This document shows positions 44,801 through 52,753 of a stretch of DNA of 64,000 bases, piece after piece. The translations under genes were made by a program, and so were the position numbers. The notes beneath the pieces were generated by a model. That model did no database searches. It had not been told where the DNA came from and saw nothing but the letters and a program-made list of their open reading frames with translations. The number at the start of each line of letters is the position of its first letter. Position 1 is the first letter of the stretch. This DNA is from Kamptonema formosum PCC 10802. Its GTDB lineage: Bacteria > Cyanobacteriota > Cyanobacteriia > Cyanobacteriales > Oscillatoriaceae. The stretch is taken from assembly GCF_000332335.1 (NCBI RefSeq), contig NZ_KB235948.1:4371413-4435412 (forward strand), read 5' to 3'.

Positions 44801-45137
44801 CCGGTGGGGATGCCACTGGAGTGCCTGCCGGCACAAAGGCATCTGCAGCGCCGCCAGCGACTAAATTAAAAGTGAGGGGAACTCGTGCCGGTTGCGGCGG
44901 CAGGATTTGGGTGCCAATCAAGTCGAGAAAAGCCAAAAAGTTTTTCTCAGGGACTTTATTGAGGCGCTCGCTCACCCCTGCCGCCATGCGCCCAAAAATG
45001 CGAATCAGCGCCCGACCGGCATCTGGCTGGCCATCATCAATAGGACGCCAATCCGTGAATTTTTTCGCCAATTCCTCAGTCTGGGCGACGATATCCTCGT
45101 AGGTGCGACTGTCAATTTTTGCGGGCTGGATCGACAT
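41844..45137 (-). CDS. Large baseplate J/gp47-like protein (Afp11-like)
   Basis: 1097 residues. The N-terminal motif ([20 protein letters not shown] ... [23 protein letters not shown]) matches the smaller paralogue. A long insertion of beta-sandwich-like repeats (about 200-620; two similar [14 protein letters not shown] and [14 protein letters not shown] segments) follows. A second J-domain is at the C-terminus ([42 protein letters not shown]). This is the largest protein in the cluster and probably forms the outer baseplate ring. No transmembrane helix is seen, so it does not by itself explain membrane anchoring. Confidence 0.88.
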   Translation of the reverse strand: MSIQPAKIDSRTYEDIVAQTEELAKKFTDWRPIDDGQPDAGRALIRIFGRMAAGVSERLNKVPEKNFLAFLDLIGTQILPPQPARVPLTFNLVAGGAADAFVPAGTPVASPPAAGEEEEVVFETERDLVLTAAQLQAVFVREPAADKYSDCTPEATGKSDAAFPAFSGSQIVEHYLYMACDSLFTTLPKTNTVTLNIDFSQNNDINKASSLIWSSWDGLKGKEFQPSITYNSGQNNKWQVQINNLQAPARKTVSGIEAAWLRVGLKAAISSSQSWPSVNSIRIKVAVTENNLIAPDFCFSNAGTLDLSKDFYPLGEQPRFNDTFYIACQEVFAKPAAGVTVEMKVSDLPISKTGGAEIVWEAYSGSSWETLGRSSVNNSKVSGQANFSDGTQAFTKDGNITFTLPSQMQPATVSGVTNYWVRARLMKGNYQQEGGSVAPPSLQSIKLKYTYTSEEIPLTACQTYNDFAYEQMQDGKSFQPFSPTADANPALYLGFDRAFANRPVALYAGVEPPLPGEIAKANPVTAPARVVWEYASPAGWARLGVEDETDALSKNGLVRFVGPGDFTPRAEFGQSLYWLRARWESGQFLVPPRLRRVLTNTMWASQAVTVAEEILGSSDGNPGQTYRTAQVPVLLGQRLQVLEPALPSPAEQAAIEKLEGAGAIVGVQDEAGQVGGAWVVWHEVADFYGSGPRDRHYVLDRLAGEVRFGDGLQGTIPPQGRNNIRLAPYRSGGGVRGNRPALTVSELKTTVPYVDSVTNLEAAAGGAEGESLEAVKERGPKALRHRGRAVTVEDMEDLALEASTEVARVRAITPHFNPIDGLQWLPIYQINLDAPGEIKVELSSLPTNLTVEGKISGPGQSNPYASKQLNRNKPAMSYTVTEEQFSAGKEWSVTLVNLGESMQVTAKIKITYPTGSKSGEFLAAGQKTASQNNPYTRVRDAGIIELLIVPRIPTLGQPTPNLSLLECIGSYIRERCAPCVDLRVTEPDWVKVTVNATIVPVLVERADEVKDAAANALVKFLHPLTGGADGQGWAFGRRPHESDLYAILQKVEGVKYVDSLVINASQDFEKIAADRRDRFLIYSGTHQISLISPGGGA

Positions 45138-45142
45138 GGCGA

Positions 45143-45529
45143 TTACTCTAGATAAAACGGATAAACCAAATTAAACCGGTTGTTAGTCGTGCGGATTTGG
45201 TAATTGATTTGAATCAGCAGCCGGTTGGGCTGATTTGGATCGGGGTAGGCATCTACATCCAGCACGTCAATGCGCGGCTCCCACTGAGTTAAGGCTTGCT
45301 GGACTTCGCTAATCGCCTGTCCAATTGTGCCGGCGCTGTTGGGAGCAAAGACGAGATTGTGGATGCCGCAGCCAAAATCCGGGCGCATCAGGCGTTCGCC
45401 ATAAGCGGTGCTGAGGATCGTCCAAATCGACTGGCGGACGCAATCTTCATAGCGTGCCATTTTGATTCGACTCTTTTCGTCTAGCCCGACTGGGGATGTC
45501 CATCCCACTCCTAAAAAATCGCTGTTCAT
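45143..45529 (-). CDS. GPW/gp25-family baseplate protein
   Basis: 128 residues. N-terminal FLGVGWTSPVGLDEKSRI followed by YEDCVRQSIWTILSTAYGERLMRPDFGCGIHNLVF, the characteristic gp25 fold with the conserved Glu in GERLMRP that acts in sheath initiation in T4-like tails. It is the Afp9 equivalent. It precedes the large baseplate J gene with a 5-bp gap. Confidence 0.93.
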   Translation of the reverse strand: MNSDFLGVGWTSPVGLDEKSRIKMARYEDCVRQSIWTILSTAYGERLMRPDFGCGIHNLVFAPNSAGTIGQAISEVQQALTQWEPRIDVLDVDAYPDPNQPNRLLIQINYQIRTTNNRFNLVYPFYLE

Positions 45530-45593
45530 CTTTTACTATACCGCACAATCGCTAACAATGCAAAGGTTAAGTAAGTTAAAAAATATTGCCGGT

Positions 45594-45775
45594 TCGTAGT
45601 TGGGCTTTAGCCCAAAAGTTCGTAGTTGGGCTTTAGCCCAAAAGTTCGTAGTTGGGCTTTAGCCCAAAAAGTTCGTAGTTGGGCTTTAGCCCAAAAGTTC
45701 GTAGTTGGGCTTTAGCCCAAAAGTTCGTAGTTGGGCTTTAGCCCAAAGTTCGTAGTTGGGCTTTAGCCCACTTCT
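45594..45775. repeat. GTTGGGCTTTAGCCCAA palindrome array inside the eCIS operon
   Basis: Seven units of 24-26 bp (AAGTTCGTAGTTGGGCTTTA then GCCCAA). The array fills the gap between the gp25 and spike genes and overlaps the 3' end of the spike gene: its last unit supplies the stop codon (45763-45765). In RNA it would make a run of small hairpins within the operon transcript. Confidence 0.9.
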
Positions 45776-46650
45776 AAGGAAGAGTCATTGATTTTGACTC
45801 CCGCCGAGCATTTGAGGGCCATTCCGCCACTGGCTTGAAGGTTGCAATTGCTGTCGGCTGTGAAGCTGAGGTTTTCCGCTTCAATAGCGATATCCCCATC
45901 GCTGCTTTTGAGGGCCATTCCGCCACTGGCTTGAAGGTTGCAATTGCTGTCGGCTGTGAAGCTGAGGTTTTTCGCTTCAATAGCGATATCCCCATCGCTG
46001 CTTTTGAGGGCCATTCCGCCACTGGCTTGAAGGTTGCAATTGCTGTCGGCTTTGATTTCGCAATTTTGCTGGGCTTTGAAGCTGAGGTTTTTCGCTTCAA
46101 TAGCGATATCCCCATCGCTGCTTTTGATGGTAATTTTGCCCTTGGCCTCAATGGCAATGTCCTTTTCTACTTTAATGCTGAGGCTATTCTCCTTAGAATC
46201 GATAACAATCTGATTTTTTTCCGTGCGATCTCGAATCACAATCCGCTCTTGGCCATCAGTGTCATCCAAAATAATCTGGTGGCCACTGCGAGACTTAATC
46301 AGGCGGAGGTTGTTTTTGCCATCGCTATTCGTTTGCGGAGGCTTGTCCTCGCCATTCCACACCGCCCCCAAAATATAGGGAGATTCGATATCGCCGTGGG
46401 CGAAAGCCACCAGCACCTCGTCATTGACTTCCGGCAAAAAGTAAATGCCCATTTCTTTTCCCGCCATCGGAGTCAGCACCCGCGCCCAGTAGCTCTCATC
46501 TTTGTCAGACAGCCAGGGAAATTTTACCTTAACTCGCCCCAAACCCTCCTCATCTTTATTATTGGTAACAATTCCCACCGTCACCCCAAAAAAACGCCCC
46601 TCGCGTTCCGGTGCGGCCAAAAGTTCCGACAGCATGCTTATTCCCATCAT
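45763..46650 (-). CDS. gp5/VgrG-like spike protein with 32-residue beta repeats
   Basis: 295 residues. The N-terminal part holds the gp5/phage baseplate assembly V OB-fold (VTVGIVTNNKDEEGLGRVKVKFPWL, YFLPEVNDEVLVAFAHGD, YILGAVWNG) at about 15-105. The rest is a beta-helix needle with 32-residue tandem repeats (KSSDGDIAIEAKNLSF ... NCNLQASGGMAL) at DNA positions about 45811-46125, period 96 bp. It starts at the ATGA overlapping the stop of the hub gene (46647-46650). The last codons and stop (GTG GGC TAA) come from the palindromic repeat array, which suggests the C-terminus was changed by repeat insertion. Start could be either of two adjacent ATGs. Confidence 0.88.
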   Translation of the reverse strand: MMGISMLSELLAAPEREGRFFGVTVGIVTNNKDEEGLGRVKVKFPWLSDKDESYWARVLTPMAGKEMGIYFLPEVNDEVLVAFAHGDIESPYILGAVWNGEDKPPQTNSDGKNNLRLIKSRSGHQIILDDTDGQERIVIRDRTEKNQIVIDSKENSLSIKVEKDIAIEAKGKITIKSSDGDIAIEAKNLSFKAQQNCEIKADSNCNLQASGGMALKSSDGDIAIEAKNLSFTADSNCNLQASGGMALKSSDGDIAIEAENLSFTADSNCNLQASGGMALKCSAGVKINDSSLEVG

Positions 46651-47717
46651 GTGGCATTTCTCCTTACCGAAAATTCGGTGCGGTAACCGCGATCTTGCGA
46701 ATAGGTGTGCGTGGCAGAGATAACGTAATATAGTCCGCTGAAGCGCTTGCCGGCTCCCGCAATTTCAATCACCTTGCCGGCTCGCACTTCCGGCTGTCCC
46801 GCACAAATTCCTTCGCCGGTTATATACGCCAGTGCCATCTCGTTAAACTGCCCCATTGCTATCTGGTCAGCTTCTGCCTGAGTGGCTGCGGGTTCGCTAA
46901 CAATCACGTTAGTAGCTTTGCCAAAAGCTTTGTTAGCTTCTTTTGGCCCGCTGGTGGAGCCTTTCATTGTCGTTGTCTCGCTGCCGGCACCGGCTTTGCC
47001 AATCAGCGCTTTTTTCTGTTTGGGGTTCCAGCTGTGCACCTCTACTTGGCTAACTTGGTTCATGGCGCTCATTCGAGGCGTGAATTCTATTATATCCTCA
47101 TCCCATTTCAACGTCAATACCTTTTGACTATTATTTTGGTGGGGCCGGAAGAGCAGGGTTTTGTTTTCCACAGCGACTTCGTATCCAATCCGCCCAGCCC
47201 TTTCCTGTAAAAACTCCAGATCGGTTTGGTTCGCCTGCAGCACATAATCCAGCTTCACCTTGGTATCTTTGACTTGGGCAGTCAGTCCCCGAGCTCTGGC
47301 AATCTGGCCAGCAATGTCGCTGTCTTTCATTTTAGTAAACGAGCGGGTTTTGCGACCCCTGCTCAGCCGGTGGCGCAAGTCGTACCCGCGCACAACAAGT
47401 CTGGGAACCTCTTCCCGAGAAAATTCCGGTTCCAACCCGGCAATCTCCCCCACCATCAAGGTTTTTAAATTGTTTTTGTACCCCATCTGGAGTTCGACCT
47501 GATTGCCCACATCGAACAGGGCGCTGTCCGACCAGGTAACTTTGCCTTTAATGGTGTCCCAGTTCACCATTTCCAGAGCAAACATCCCCAGTGCCTCCAA
47601 ATCTTCTGACACCGTGGCCGAGATCAGATCGGCTTCTGCGTTTAAAGGGAGGCGGGTGCCTTTAATCAGGACTTGGATTTGAGGGACAAGTAACTGGACG
47701 TCGGTGGGTTTAGGCAT
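46647..47717 (-). CDS. gpD/gp27-like tail hub protein
   Basis: 356 residues. The late-control D/gp27 pattern is clear: VPQIQVLIKGTRLP at the N-terminus, a SATVSEDLEALGMFALEM strand region, VVRGYDLRHRLSRGRKTRSF, DSDIAGQIARARGL, QANQTDLEFLQERAGRIGYE, and YVISATHTYSQDRGYRTEF near the C-terminus. In Afp8/PVC8 the hub and spike are one protein; here they are two genes with a 4-bp overlap. The trimer would connect tube to spike. Ends 46647 and overlaps the spike start. Confidence 0.9.
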   Translation of the reverse strand: MPKPTDVQLLVPQIQVLIKGTRLPLNAEADLISATVSEDLEALGMFALEMVNWDTIKGKVTWSDSALFDVGNQVELQMGYKNNLKTLMVGEIAGLEPEFSREEVPRLVVRGYDLRHRLSRGRKTRSFTKMKDSDIAGQIARARGLTAQVKDTKVKLDYVLQANQTDLEFLQERAGRIGYEVAVENKTLLFRPHQNNSQKVLTLKWDEDIIEFTPRMSAMNQVSQVEVHSWNPKQKKALIGKAGAGSETTTMKGSTSGPKEANKAFGKATNVIVSEPAATQAEADQIAMGQFNEMALAYITGEGICAGQPEVRAGKVIEIAGAGKRFSGLYYVISATHTYSQDRGYRTEFSVRRNAT

Positions 47718-47725
47718 AGCAGTTT

Positions 47726-48367
47726 TTACCTTGTGCTGGTGGAGCTGCCGGCCCGCAGGGGGGGCACGGTCAGGATTTGACCGGGGGTGATGGCACGCGG
47801 GTTAGAAATCTTATTGGCATCAGCAATCACCCGCCAGAGGGAGGGGTCACTGTATTCTTCAGCGGCGATACTGCTGAGGGTTTCTCCCCGCCGCACAATG
47901 CGGGTCGGGTCGTCAATTGGGTTCTGACTTTTTTGCTTGTACTCTGGGGGAACCCACTCTTCAAAGGTGCAATTCAGTTTGGCGCGAACAGGGGTGCCAT
48001 CTTCGAGAAAATGAGTGAGTGTCTTGCTGACATCCTTCAAAAATCCCTGCAAAAACCAGACACTGCCCTTTCCCCACATCAACCGGCACAGGGGCGGCCT
48101 GTTCAATTTTCCCTTTTTGCGGGTGAGGTTGTAGATGGTTTTTGTGTAGCGCTGCACGTCTTCCGGCCCAAATTTACCCAGAGTTGTGTCGAAGAACAAT
48201 TCGATGGTTAAGGTAGCCGGTGCCTCGCCGCCTACCAGCTGGCCTTCGTCGATCGTGCCCCCAGACCGGCTGATCTGAATTTGCTGGGGATTGAACAGGA
48301 CTTCGACAGGTCTGCCAAATGTTGGATAGTTTTCTTCTATGGCAATTTTTAGTTTCTCTAGCGCCAT
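47726..48367 (-). CDS. LysM-domain CIS tube/baseplate protein (Afp7-like)
   Basis: 213 residues. The N-terminal domain (VEVLFNPQQIQISRSGG, then TLTIELFFDT) is the 'CIS tube protein N-terminal' fold of Afp7-type proteins. A LysM domain follows at about 160-205 (RIVRRGETLSSIAAEEYSDPS... NPRAITPGQILTVPP). In related systems it holds the hub-tube interface. The start overlaps the stop of the proline-rich gene by 10 bp (48358-48367), so the genes are translationally coupled. Confidence 0.9.
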   Translation of the reverse strand: MALEKLKIAIEENYPTFGRPVEVLFNPQQIQISRSGGTIDEGQLVGGEAPATLTIELFFDTTLGKFGPEDVQRYTKTIYNLTRKKGKLNRPPLCRLMWGKGSVWFLQGFLKDVSKTLTHFLEDGTPVRAKLNCTFEEWVPPEYKQKSQNPIDDPTRIVRRGETLSSIAAEEYSDPSLWRVIADANKISNPRAITPGQILTVPPLRAGSSTSTR

Positions 48368-49746
48368 TGTCCGCGCCCCCTTCGCTCATTTTCGATTGTT
48401 AACCGCCGCATGAGTTTTCGCTCTATTTTGTCTGCCAGTTCGTCGGTGTCAATTTTTGCCGGCTTCTCCGTTTCAGGCCCAATATTTCGCTCTGCCTGAG
48501 CCCCCGATACTGGGGGAAGTCTGGCCGGTGTCTGCTGGGAAGCTGCAGTTTTCGCAGCGCTCCCGGTCCCTGGACTGTGCGGCGCAGAAGCCAGAGGCTG
48601 GCTGCTATTTGCTTCTCGTCCCTGTCCCGCTAGCGCGGGGGGAACCGGCAGCACCAGGGGCGTCCCCAATCCAGTCGAGCCAGCTGCCGGTTGCTGGGCC
48701 ACCACCGGCAGCGGCGAGGGTGTGCTTTTCTCAGGTGGCATTGCTGTAATTGCCGGGGAACCCACTGTTGCCTTCCCAGCAGCCTGGTTTCTCAGCAGCG
48801 CACCCGACAGCTGCTGTGCCGCCAGCGCTCCAGTGGAAACCCGCACCACCGGCAGGGGCGTTGAGCTTTGGCCCATTGCCGGCAGCCGACTGTCCCGCAC
48901 TGCCCGAATTTCCGGGGGTAGGGGCGATTCCCTTGGGGAGAAGCTCTCGCCTTTAATCCTGGCCACTGGCAATCCCCGATCGGTGTCCAGCACTTGCGGC
49001 GCGAGGTTGCTCCCGGAGGTGAATTTCGCCGGCACAACCGGCAGTGGACTAGCTTGAGTGCGAGCTGGCTGTGAGTCAGTTTTGGCTGCACCACCACCCG
49101 GTGGTTGGGCGTAAACTGCCGGCAGCAGTCCCGCCTGCGCTTCTGGGCCCCGCACCGGCTGGCTGGCCACTACCGGCAGGGGAGAACTGGACACTTGAGG
49201 AGTGCCGGTCGGAGTTGGGGGTTGGCTGGCCACCACCGGCAGGGGAGAACTGGACACTTGAGGAGTGCCGGTCGGAGTTGGGGGTTGGCTGGCCACCACC
49301 GGCAGGGGCGAAGGTTCAGCAGTGCCGGTGGAAGCCCTAGGGCTAGCCGCCACCGGCATCCCTGACGCCCCCGCCCCACCGGCTGCAGGGGCGAATTTCG
49401 CCTGTACAGTCGGGGTTGCGACGCGCTGAGAGACTTGTGCCGGCGCGACAGCAGCGCCTGATGGATTTGCCGGTTCTTGTTGCTGTTTGGCGTACAGCTG
49501 TTGGGCGTAGACAACCGGCACCTGACCGACTGAGAGCTCCCTGACGCCAGCCCAGCGCCCCTCCAGCTGGCTCAGCAACGGCAGCCGATTGGCGAAACCC
49601 TGCCACCGCGAAATAATTCTTCTCGCTAGCGTGGACGTGTCAATTATCCCCGGTTTCACCAGAGGGCGCATCAGCCGGTCTTGAAACCGCCGGTCGATGC
49701 TCGACTGCCAATTCGGCTCAGTCAGGGGCGGCTTCATGTCAGACAT
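48358..49746 (-). CDS. Proline-rich LPVV-repeat protein in the eCIS operon
   Basis: 462 residues. The N-terminal 60 residues (WQSSIDRRFQDRLMRPL...) and C-terminal 40 residues (DELADKIERKLMRRLTIENE) are basic, amphipathic and structured-looking; the middle 350 residues are Pro/Ala/Ser/Thr-rich and disordered. The middle has six exact [ST]PLPVV motifs plus variants (VPVVYAQ, LLPAVYAQ), each followed by short polar tails such as ASQPPTPTG; two adjacent units are a perfect tandem DNA repeat. Homologues at this position in eCIS loci keep only the ends. Sequence does not show a function; a tether, a ruler or a cargo scaffold would fit. Overlaps both neighbours by 8 and 10 bp. Confidence 0.8.
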   Translation of the reverse strand: MSDMKPPLTEPNWQSSIDRRFQDRLMRPLVKPGIIDTSTLARRIISRWQGFANRLPLLSQLEGRWAGVRELSVGQVPVVYAQQLYAKQQQEPANPSGAAVAPAQVSQRVATPTVQAKFAPAAGGAGASGMPVAASPRASTGTAEPSPLPVVASQPPTPTGTPQVSSSPLPVVASQPPTPTGTPQVSSSPLPVVASQPVRGPEAQAGLLPAVYAQPPGGGAAKTDSQPARTQASPLPVVPAKFTSGSNLAPQVLDTDRGLPVARIKGESFSPRESPLPPEIRAVRDSRLPAMGQSSTPLPVVRVSTGALAAQQLSGALLRNQAAGKATVGSPAITAMPPEKSTPSPLPVVAQQPAAGSTGLGTPLVLPVPPALAGQGREANSSQPLASAPHSPGTGSAAKTAASQQTPARLPPVSGAQAERNIGPETEKPAKIDTDELADKIERKLMRRLTIENERRGRGQWR

Positions 49747-50248
49747 ACCCCAAACCCAAACTCAAGAAAGGTTGCTTGTCAATTCCCTGGTGAACCAGTT
49801 CCACTCGCTCAACCGCCACCTCAGTCGCATTATTGGCATTAAACTGAGGCCCAACCCACTTGACGGGATAAGCCTTTTTAAAATTCCACCACATCACCGG
49901 CAGCCGCTGCCGGTTCAGCAACATAATCGTACCATTTTTTTGCTTAATTTTGCCAGTGCTTGCGTCGTGATACCAGCGCCACACAGTGTCGATGTCTGTC
50001 AGACCGTGGCTCAAAACCAGATTCGGATACGTCGTTCGCGTCGGGAATTGATGGACATATCCATTCACGCCCCCCTCGGCGTAAGACTCCAGCTCTATCT
50101 GGCTTTCTAAACCGCTGACTTCAGTAAACCCCCCGGTCAGCAACCCATCAATTTCTACTAAAAAATTATAGCTCATGTAGGGGTCAAAGCGGACACCCAG
50201 CAGGCTACTCCCAGCAGAAAAGGCTGCATTCATCCCTAATCTTGTCAC
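49739..50248 (-). CDS. eCIS tail tube protein 2 (Afp5-like; gp19 family)
   Basis: 169 residues. YNFLVEIDGLLTGGFTEVSGLESQIELESYAEGG is the gp19/T4-like tube signature, with WRWYHDASTGKIKQKNG and AVERVELVHQG near the C-terminus. It differs from tube 1 (50838), being longer and with a different N-terminus, as Afp5 does from Afp1. It probably forms the tube ring next to the hub. It stops 8 bp inside the proline-rich gene. Upstream lies the DUF6760-like frame. Confidence 0.9.
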   Translation of the reverse strand: MTRLGMNAAFSAGSSLLGVRFDPYMSYNFLVEIDGLLTGGFTEVSGLESQIELESYAEGGVNGYVHQFPTRTTYPNLVLSHGLTDIDTVWRWYHDASTGKIKQKNGTIMLLNRQRLPVMWWNFKKAYPVKWVGPQFNANNATEVAVERVELVHQGIDKQPFLSLGLGYV

Positions 50249-50273
50249 AGATTCCTCCTCAATCGCTAACGAC

Positions 50274-50450
50274 CTAAGAGCCAGCCCCTAACCCCTCATT
50301 TAACCTCTGATTGATGCGGGCAATTTCAGCCACCCACTGCTGCCTTTCCCGGTGCGCGAAACCCATGACCTGTTCGTAAGACCAGTGAAAGTGATAGGCA
50401 ATATACGCTACCTCTTCAAGCAGCCGGTCTGAAGGGTAGCGAACTACTCC
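50274..50450 (-). CDS. DUF6760-like small eCIS protein without an obvious start codon
   Basis: 58 codons read GVVRYPSDRLLEEVAYIAYHF... then RINQRLNEGLGAGS, the pattern of the small protein found at this position in many eCIS loci (DUF6760). The frame is open only back to 50471 (TGA just upstream) and contains no ATG, GTG or TTG before Met29 (MGFAHRERQQW). It overlaps the end of the preceding gene. A -1 slip on the GGGGG run at 50450-50454 would join it as ...SVPAG-GVVRYP... to the upstream frame. Alternatives: a non-canonical start, or a lost start codon with the gene now broken. Confidence 0.75.
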   Translation of the reverse strand, partial: GVVRYPSDRLLEEVAYIAYHFHWSYEQVMGFAHRERQQWVAEIARINQRLNEGLGAGS

Positions 50451-50809
50451 CCCGCCGGCACACTTTCCACCTCAAACTCGCCCTGACAGTGAGGGCAAGT
50501 TACCAAAAGGCGGCTGTGTCCGTTTTGGTTTATTCGCTGGTAAAAGTCTTGCAAGTAGACCAAATCGGCAGAGAAAAGGTTCTCTATAACTTTGGGGTTG
50601 ATATGCTCGACGGTTCCCAGACGAGTGATGACTCGCGACAGGAGAATTATAACGAGATAGCCCGGGTTAGCCCCCACGCGAGGATCGCGGATGGGTGCGA
50701 TCTCGTCGTAAGCAGTCGCCAGTCGCATCGCCCCTTCCCGGTGGGCGTTACCCTCCGGATCTACATAGCCTTGCGGGAGAACAAAAGGAAACTCAGTCGG
50801 CTGCATCAT
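50444..50809 (-). CDS. Tail-assembly-chaperone-like protein of the eCIS operon
   Basis: 121 residues. FPFVLPQGYVDPEGNAHREGAMRLATAYDEI is a pattern seen in eCIS and phage tail operons between tube genes. It contains a CPHC pair (CxxC) near the C-terminus that probably binds zinc with partners outside the chain or by dimerisation. Its position, right after tube 1 and before tube 2, is where phages carry tail-tip assembly chaperones (gpG of lambda, gpE of P2). It stops at TAG 50444-50446. The downstream frame continues from a G-run just before the stop, so this may be the short form of a frameshifted pair. Confidence 0.78.
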   Translation of the reverse strand: MMQPTEFPFVLPQGYVDPEGNAHREGAMRLATAYDEIAPIRDPRVGANPGYLVIILLSRVITRLGTVEHINPKVIENLFSADLVYLQDFYQRINQNGHSRLLVTCPHCQGEFEVESVPAGE

Positions 50810-50837
50810 AGGTTACATCTGACTCGATAAATTCGAG

Positions 50838-51290
50838 TTACGACCACTTATCTACGGTTAGTCCTTCGTGGGCGAATTCCAGAGTTTCCACCGCTACGTC
50901 ATTAGAGGTGGCATTAAAGTCTGGCCCAGACCAGGTAACGGGCCAGCAGTTGGTCAAGTTCCAGCGGATTTTCTCCTTGCCGGTGTCATCCAAGAGGACA
51001 ATTGACACCTCCCGGCGCTCAACATCCCCCTTCATAATCTTAGAGCGCCACTGCCACAGTTCGTCGTTATTTGTGGTGCCCCGCTTCAGGGTGATATTGT
51101 TATAAGTAATCAGGCCAGGTAATTTCCGCACGGTCAGGGGGTCAGTACCTTCTCGATATTCCCCAGCCGTCTGGGTCGAGTTCAGTCCCGAACACTCCCG
51201 GAAGCCGGCGTGAATAATACCGTTCCACTCCACATAGAAGTTATAAGTTGAGTAGGGATCTGGTCTGTGCGGTGGTTTAATGTCGGGCAT
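50838..51290 (-). CDS. eCIS tail tube protein 1 (Afp1-like; gp19 family)
   Basis: 150 residues from ATG 51290, with AGGAG upstream. The longer frame reaching 51479 would overlap the sheath 2 gene and has no ribosome-binding site. YNFYVEWNGIIHAGFRECSGLNSTQTAGEYREG is the tube-protein signature; the C-terminus VAVETLEFAHEGL agrees. It would form the inner tube by stacking hexamers. It has a gap of 32 bp to the sheath gene. Confidence 0.92.
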   Translation of the reverse strand: MPDIKPPHRPDPYSTYNFYVEWNGIIHAGFRECSGLNSTQTAGEYREGTDPLTVRKLPGLITYNNITLKRGTTNNDELWQWRSKIMKGDVERREVSIVLLDDTGKEKIRWNLTNCWPVTWSGPDFNATSNDVAVETLEFAHEGLTVDKWS

Positions 51291-51322
51291 ATTAGCTCCT
51301 TGAACTAACGATTGAGAACTAA

Positions 51323-52483
51323 CTATGGAGATGAAGTAGTTTGGGTCAGGCTGACCCCAGTGGTGCCGTGAATGAGGCGAACGACGATAAATTCGTTGGG
51401 AATAGTGGGTGCCAGTCCAATTTCTGTCACCACTTTCCCGGCATCGCGCACTTCCGGCGGGTTGGTTTCTTCGTCGCACTTGACGTAGAAGCCTTCTTGG
51501 GGCGTGCTGCCTTTCAGCGCCCCTCCCTGGAACAGAGATTGAAAATAGGCGGTCAATTCGCGCTCAATCCGCACCCACAATTTGTAGTCATTTGGCTCGA
51601 AGGCCACATCGGCTAGATTGCGTTCAATCCAGCGACCGGCAGTTAAAAATAACCGCCGCACGTTGATGTAGCGCCAAACAGGATCGGAACTCAAAGTGCG
51701 GGCTCCCCAGATGCGGATGCCTCGCCCTCTGAACGCACGCACGACGTTGACACCGGCGACTTCGCTTTCAGGATTGAGTTTGGCAAAGTCTGTGTCAGAC
51801 ACCTCAAACTGCAAGTCCAGCACACCCTCCAGAACGTAGTTAGCCGGTGCCTTGTGAGGGCCAACTTCGCGGTCGCAGCGGGCATACACACCGGCAATGT
51901 GACCGCAAGGGGGGATGTAGGAACCAGTTTCTATCTTAATCCAGGGAAAGTACAGGGCAGCGTTTGGACTCCGCAGATTCTGCCGATGTTTCAGGATTTC
52001 TTTGGCGATCTCCGCCCCAGGGGAGAAGCTGGGAGAATCCAGAATAGCAAAACGATCGCCCATGCGCTCGTCGCAATGCTTTACAATATCCCCCTGCATC
52101 TGTTGCACCAGAGCTATTTCTGGGTTGCCTGCCACAATCTCTGGGGCACAGATTAAATCAACCGCATCGAGAGACTCCAATTCTTTTAGCGCGTTGGATA
52201 GCGCCTCCTTTGGCGAAATATTCTCCTCCTGGAGGCGAACCACATAGCAAAGTCGGCCACCATTGCTGAAAAAACCCTCTACAGCACGGTACAGGTAGCC
52301 TTCACGCGATGGCTGGCCAAAAGTTTCCGCAAACTTAGGCCAAAGAGTCAGTCTCTGGGCTTCATTAACCGGCCCTTTCTCTGCGAACCCAAGGAATGCC
52401 GGCACGCCTGCAATCAGTTCTAGGGCGGGTGCCGGGAAGATTTCCTCTTTGTAAACACCGGGGATTATCTGCTGGGACACCAT
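51323..52483 (-). CDS. Contractile sheath protein 2
   Basis: 386 residues, full sheath length. N-terminal IPGVYKEEIFPAPALELIAGVPAFLGFAEKG and C-terminal VLEGVLDLQFEVS and NVRRLFLTAGRWIERNLADVAFEPN segments match eCIS/T4 gp18-like sheaths (Afp2-4 type). The extended N- and C-termini (strands that lock neighbours) are present. It differs from sheath 1 by an altered core (about 150-210), as in systems where several sheath proteins share one tail. A 270-bp spacer to sheath 1 contains palindrome family R. Confidence 0.9.
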   Translation of the reverse strand: MVSQQIIPGVYKEEIFPAPALELIAGVPAFLGFAEKGPVNEAQRLTLWPKFAETFGQPSREGYLYRAVEGFFSNGGRLCYVVRLQEENISPKEALSNALKELESLDAVDLICAPEIVAGNPEIALVQQMQGDIVKHCDERMGDRFAILDSPSFSPGAEIAKEILKHRQNLRSPNAALYFPWIKIETGSYIPPCGHIAGVYARCDREVGPHKAPANYVLEGVLDLQFEVSDTDFAKLNPESEVAGVNVVRAFRGRGIRIWGARTLSSDPVWRYINVRRLFLTAGRWIERNLADVAFEPNDYKLWVRIERELTAYFQSLFQGGALKGSTPQEGFYVKCDEETNPPEVRDAGKVVTEIGLAPTIPNEFIVVRLIHGTTGVSLTQTTSSP

Positions 52484-52652
52484 ACAAATTTGTTTTTATC
52501 CTGCAACGGGACAGGCAAGATGCCTGGACTACAGGGGGAATTTGAAAAGCGCCATCTCAACAATTATAGCAGTTTTCAATTTGTGATGGTACATAGCGGG
52601 TTGAAAAATAAATGCCTGGGCAAAACGAAACAAGAAACAGATCCTTTCTCTT

Positions 52653-52699
52653 GTAGAGACGCGATAAATCGCGTCTCCGATAAATCGCGTCTCCCCTAC
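52653..52699. repeat. GAGACGCG palindrome, family R, in the sheath spacer
   Basis: GTAGAGACGCGATAAATCGC then GTCTCCGATAAATCGCGTCT: a hairpin plus an extra arm. It lies in the 270-bp gap between the two sheath genes, the longest gap in that part of the operon, and could affect the ratio of the two products. Confidence 0.65.
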
Positions 52700-52753
52700 C
52701 CAAGGTCGCACGGAATAAAACTGTACCTCACCCGATTGAAAACCGCTATAGCC

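Noticed and set aside
45835..46686. 283-codon plus-strand frame over the spike gene
   Set aside because: Antisense of the 96-bp repeats; repetitive by construction.
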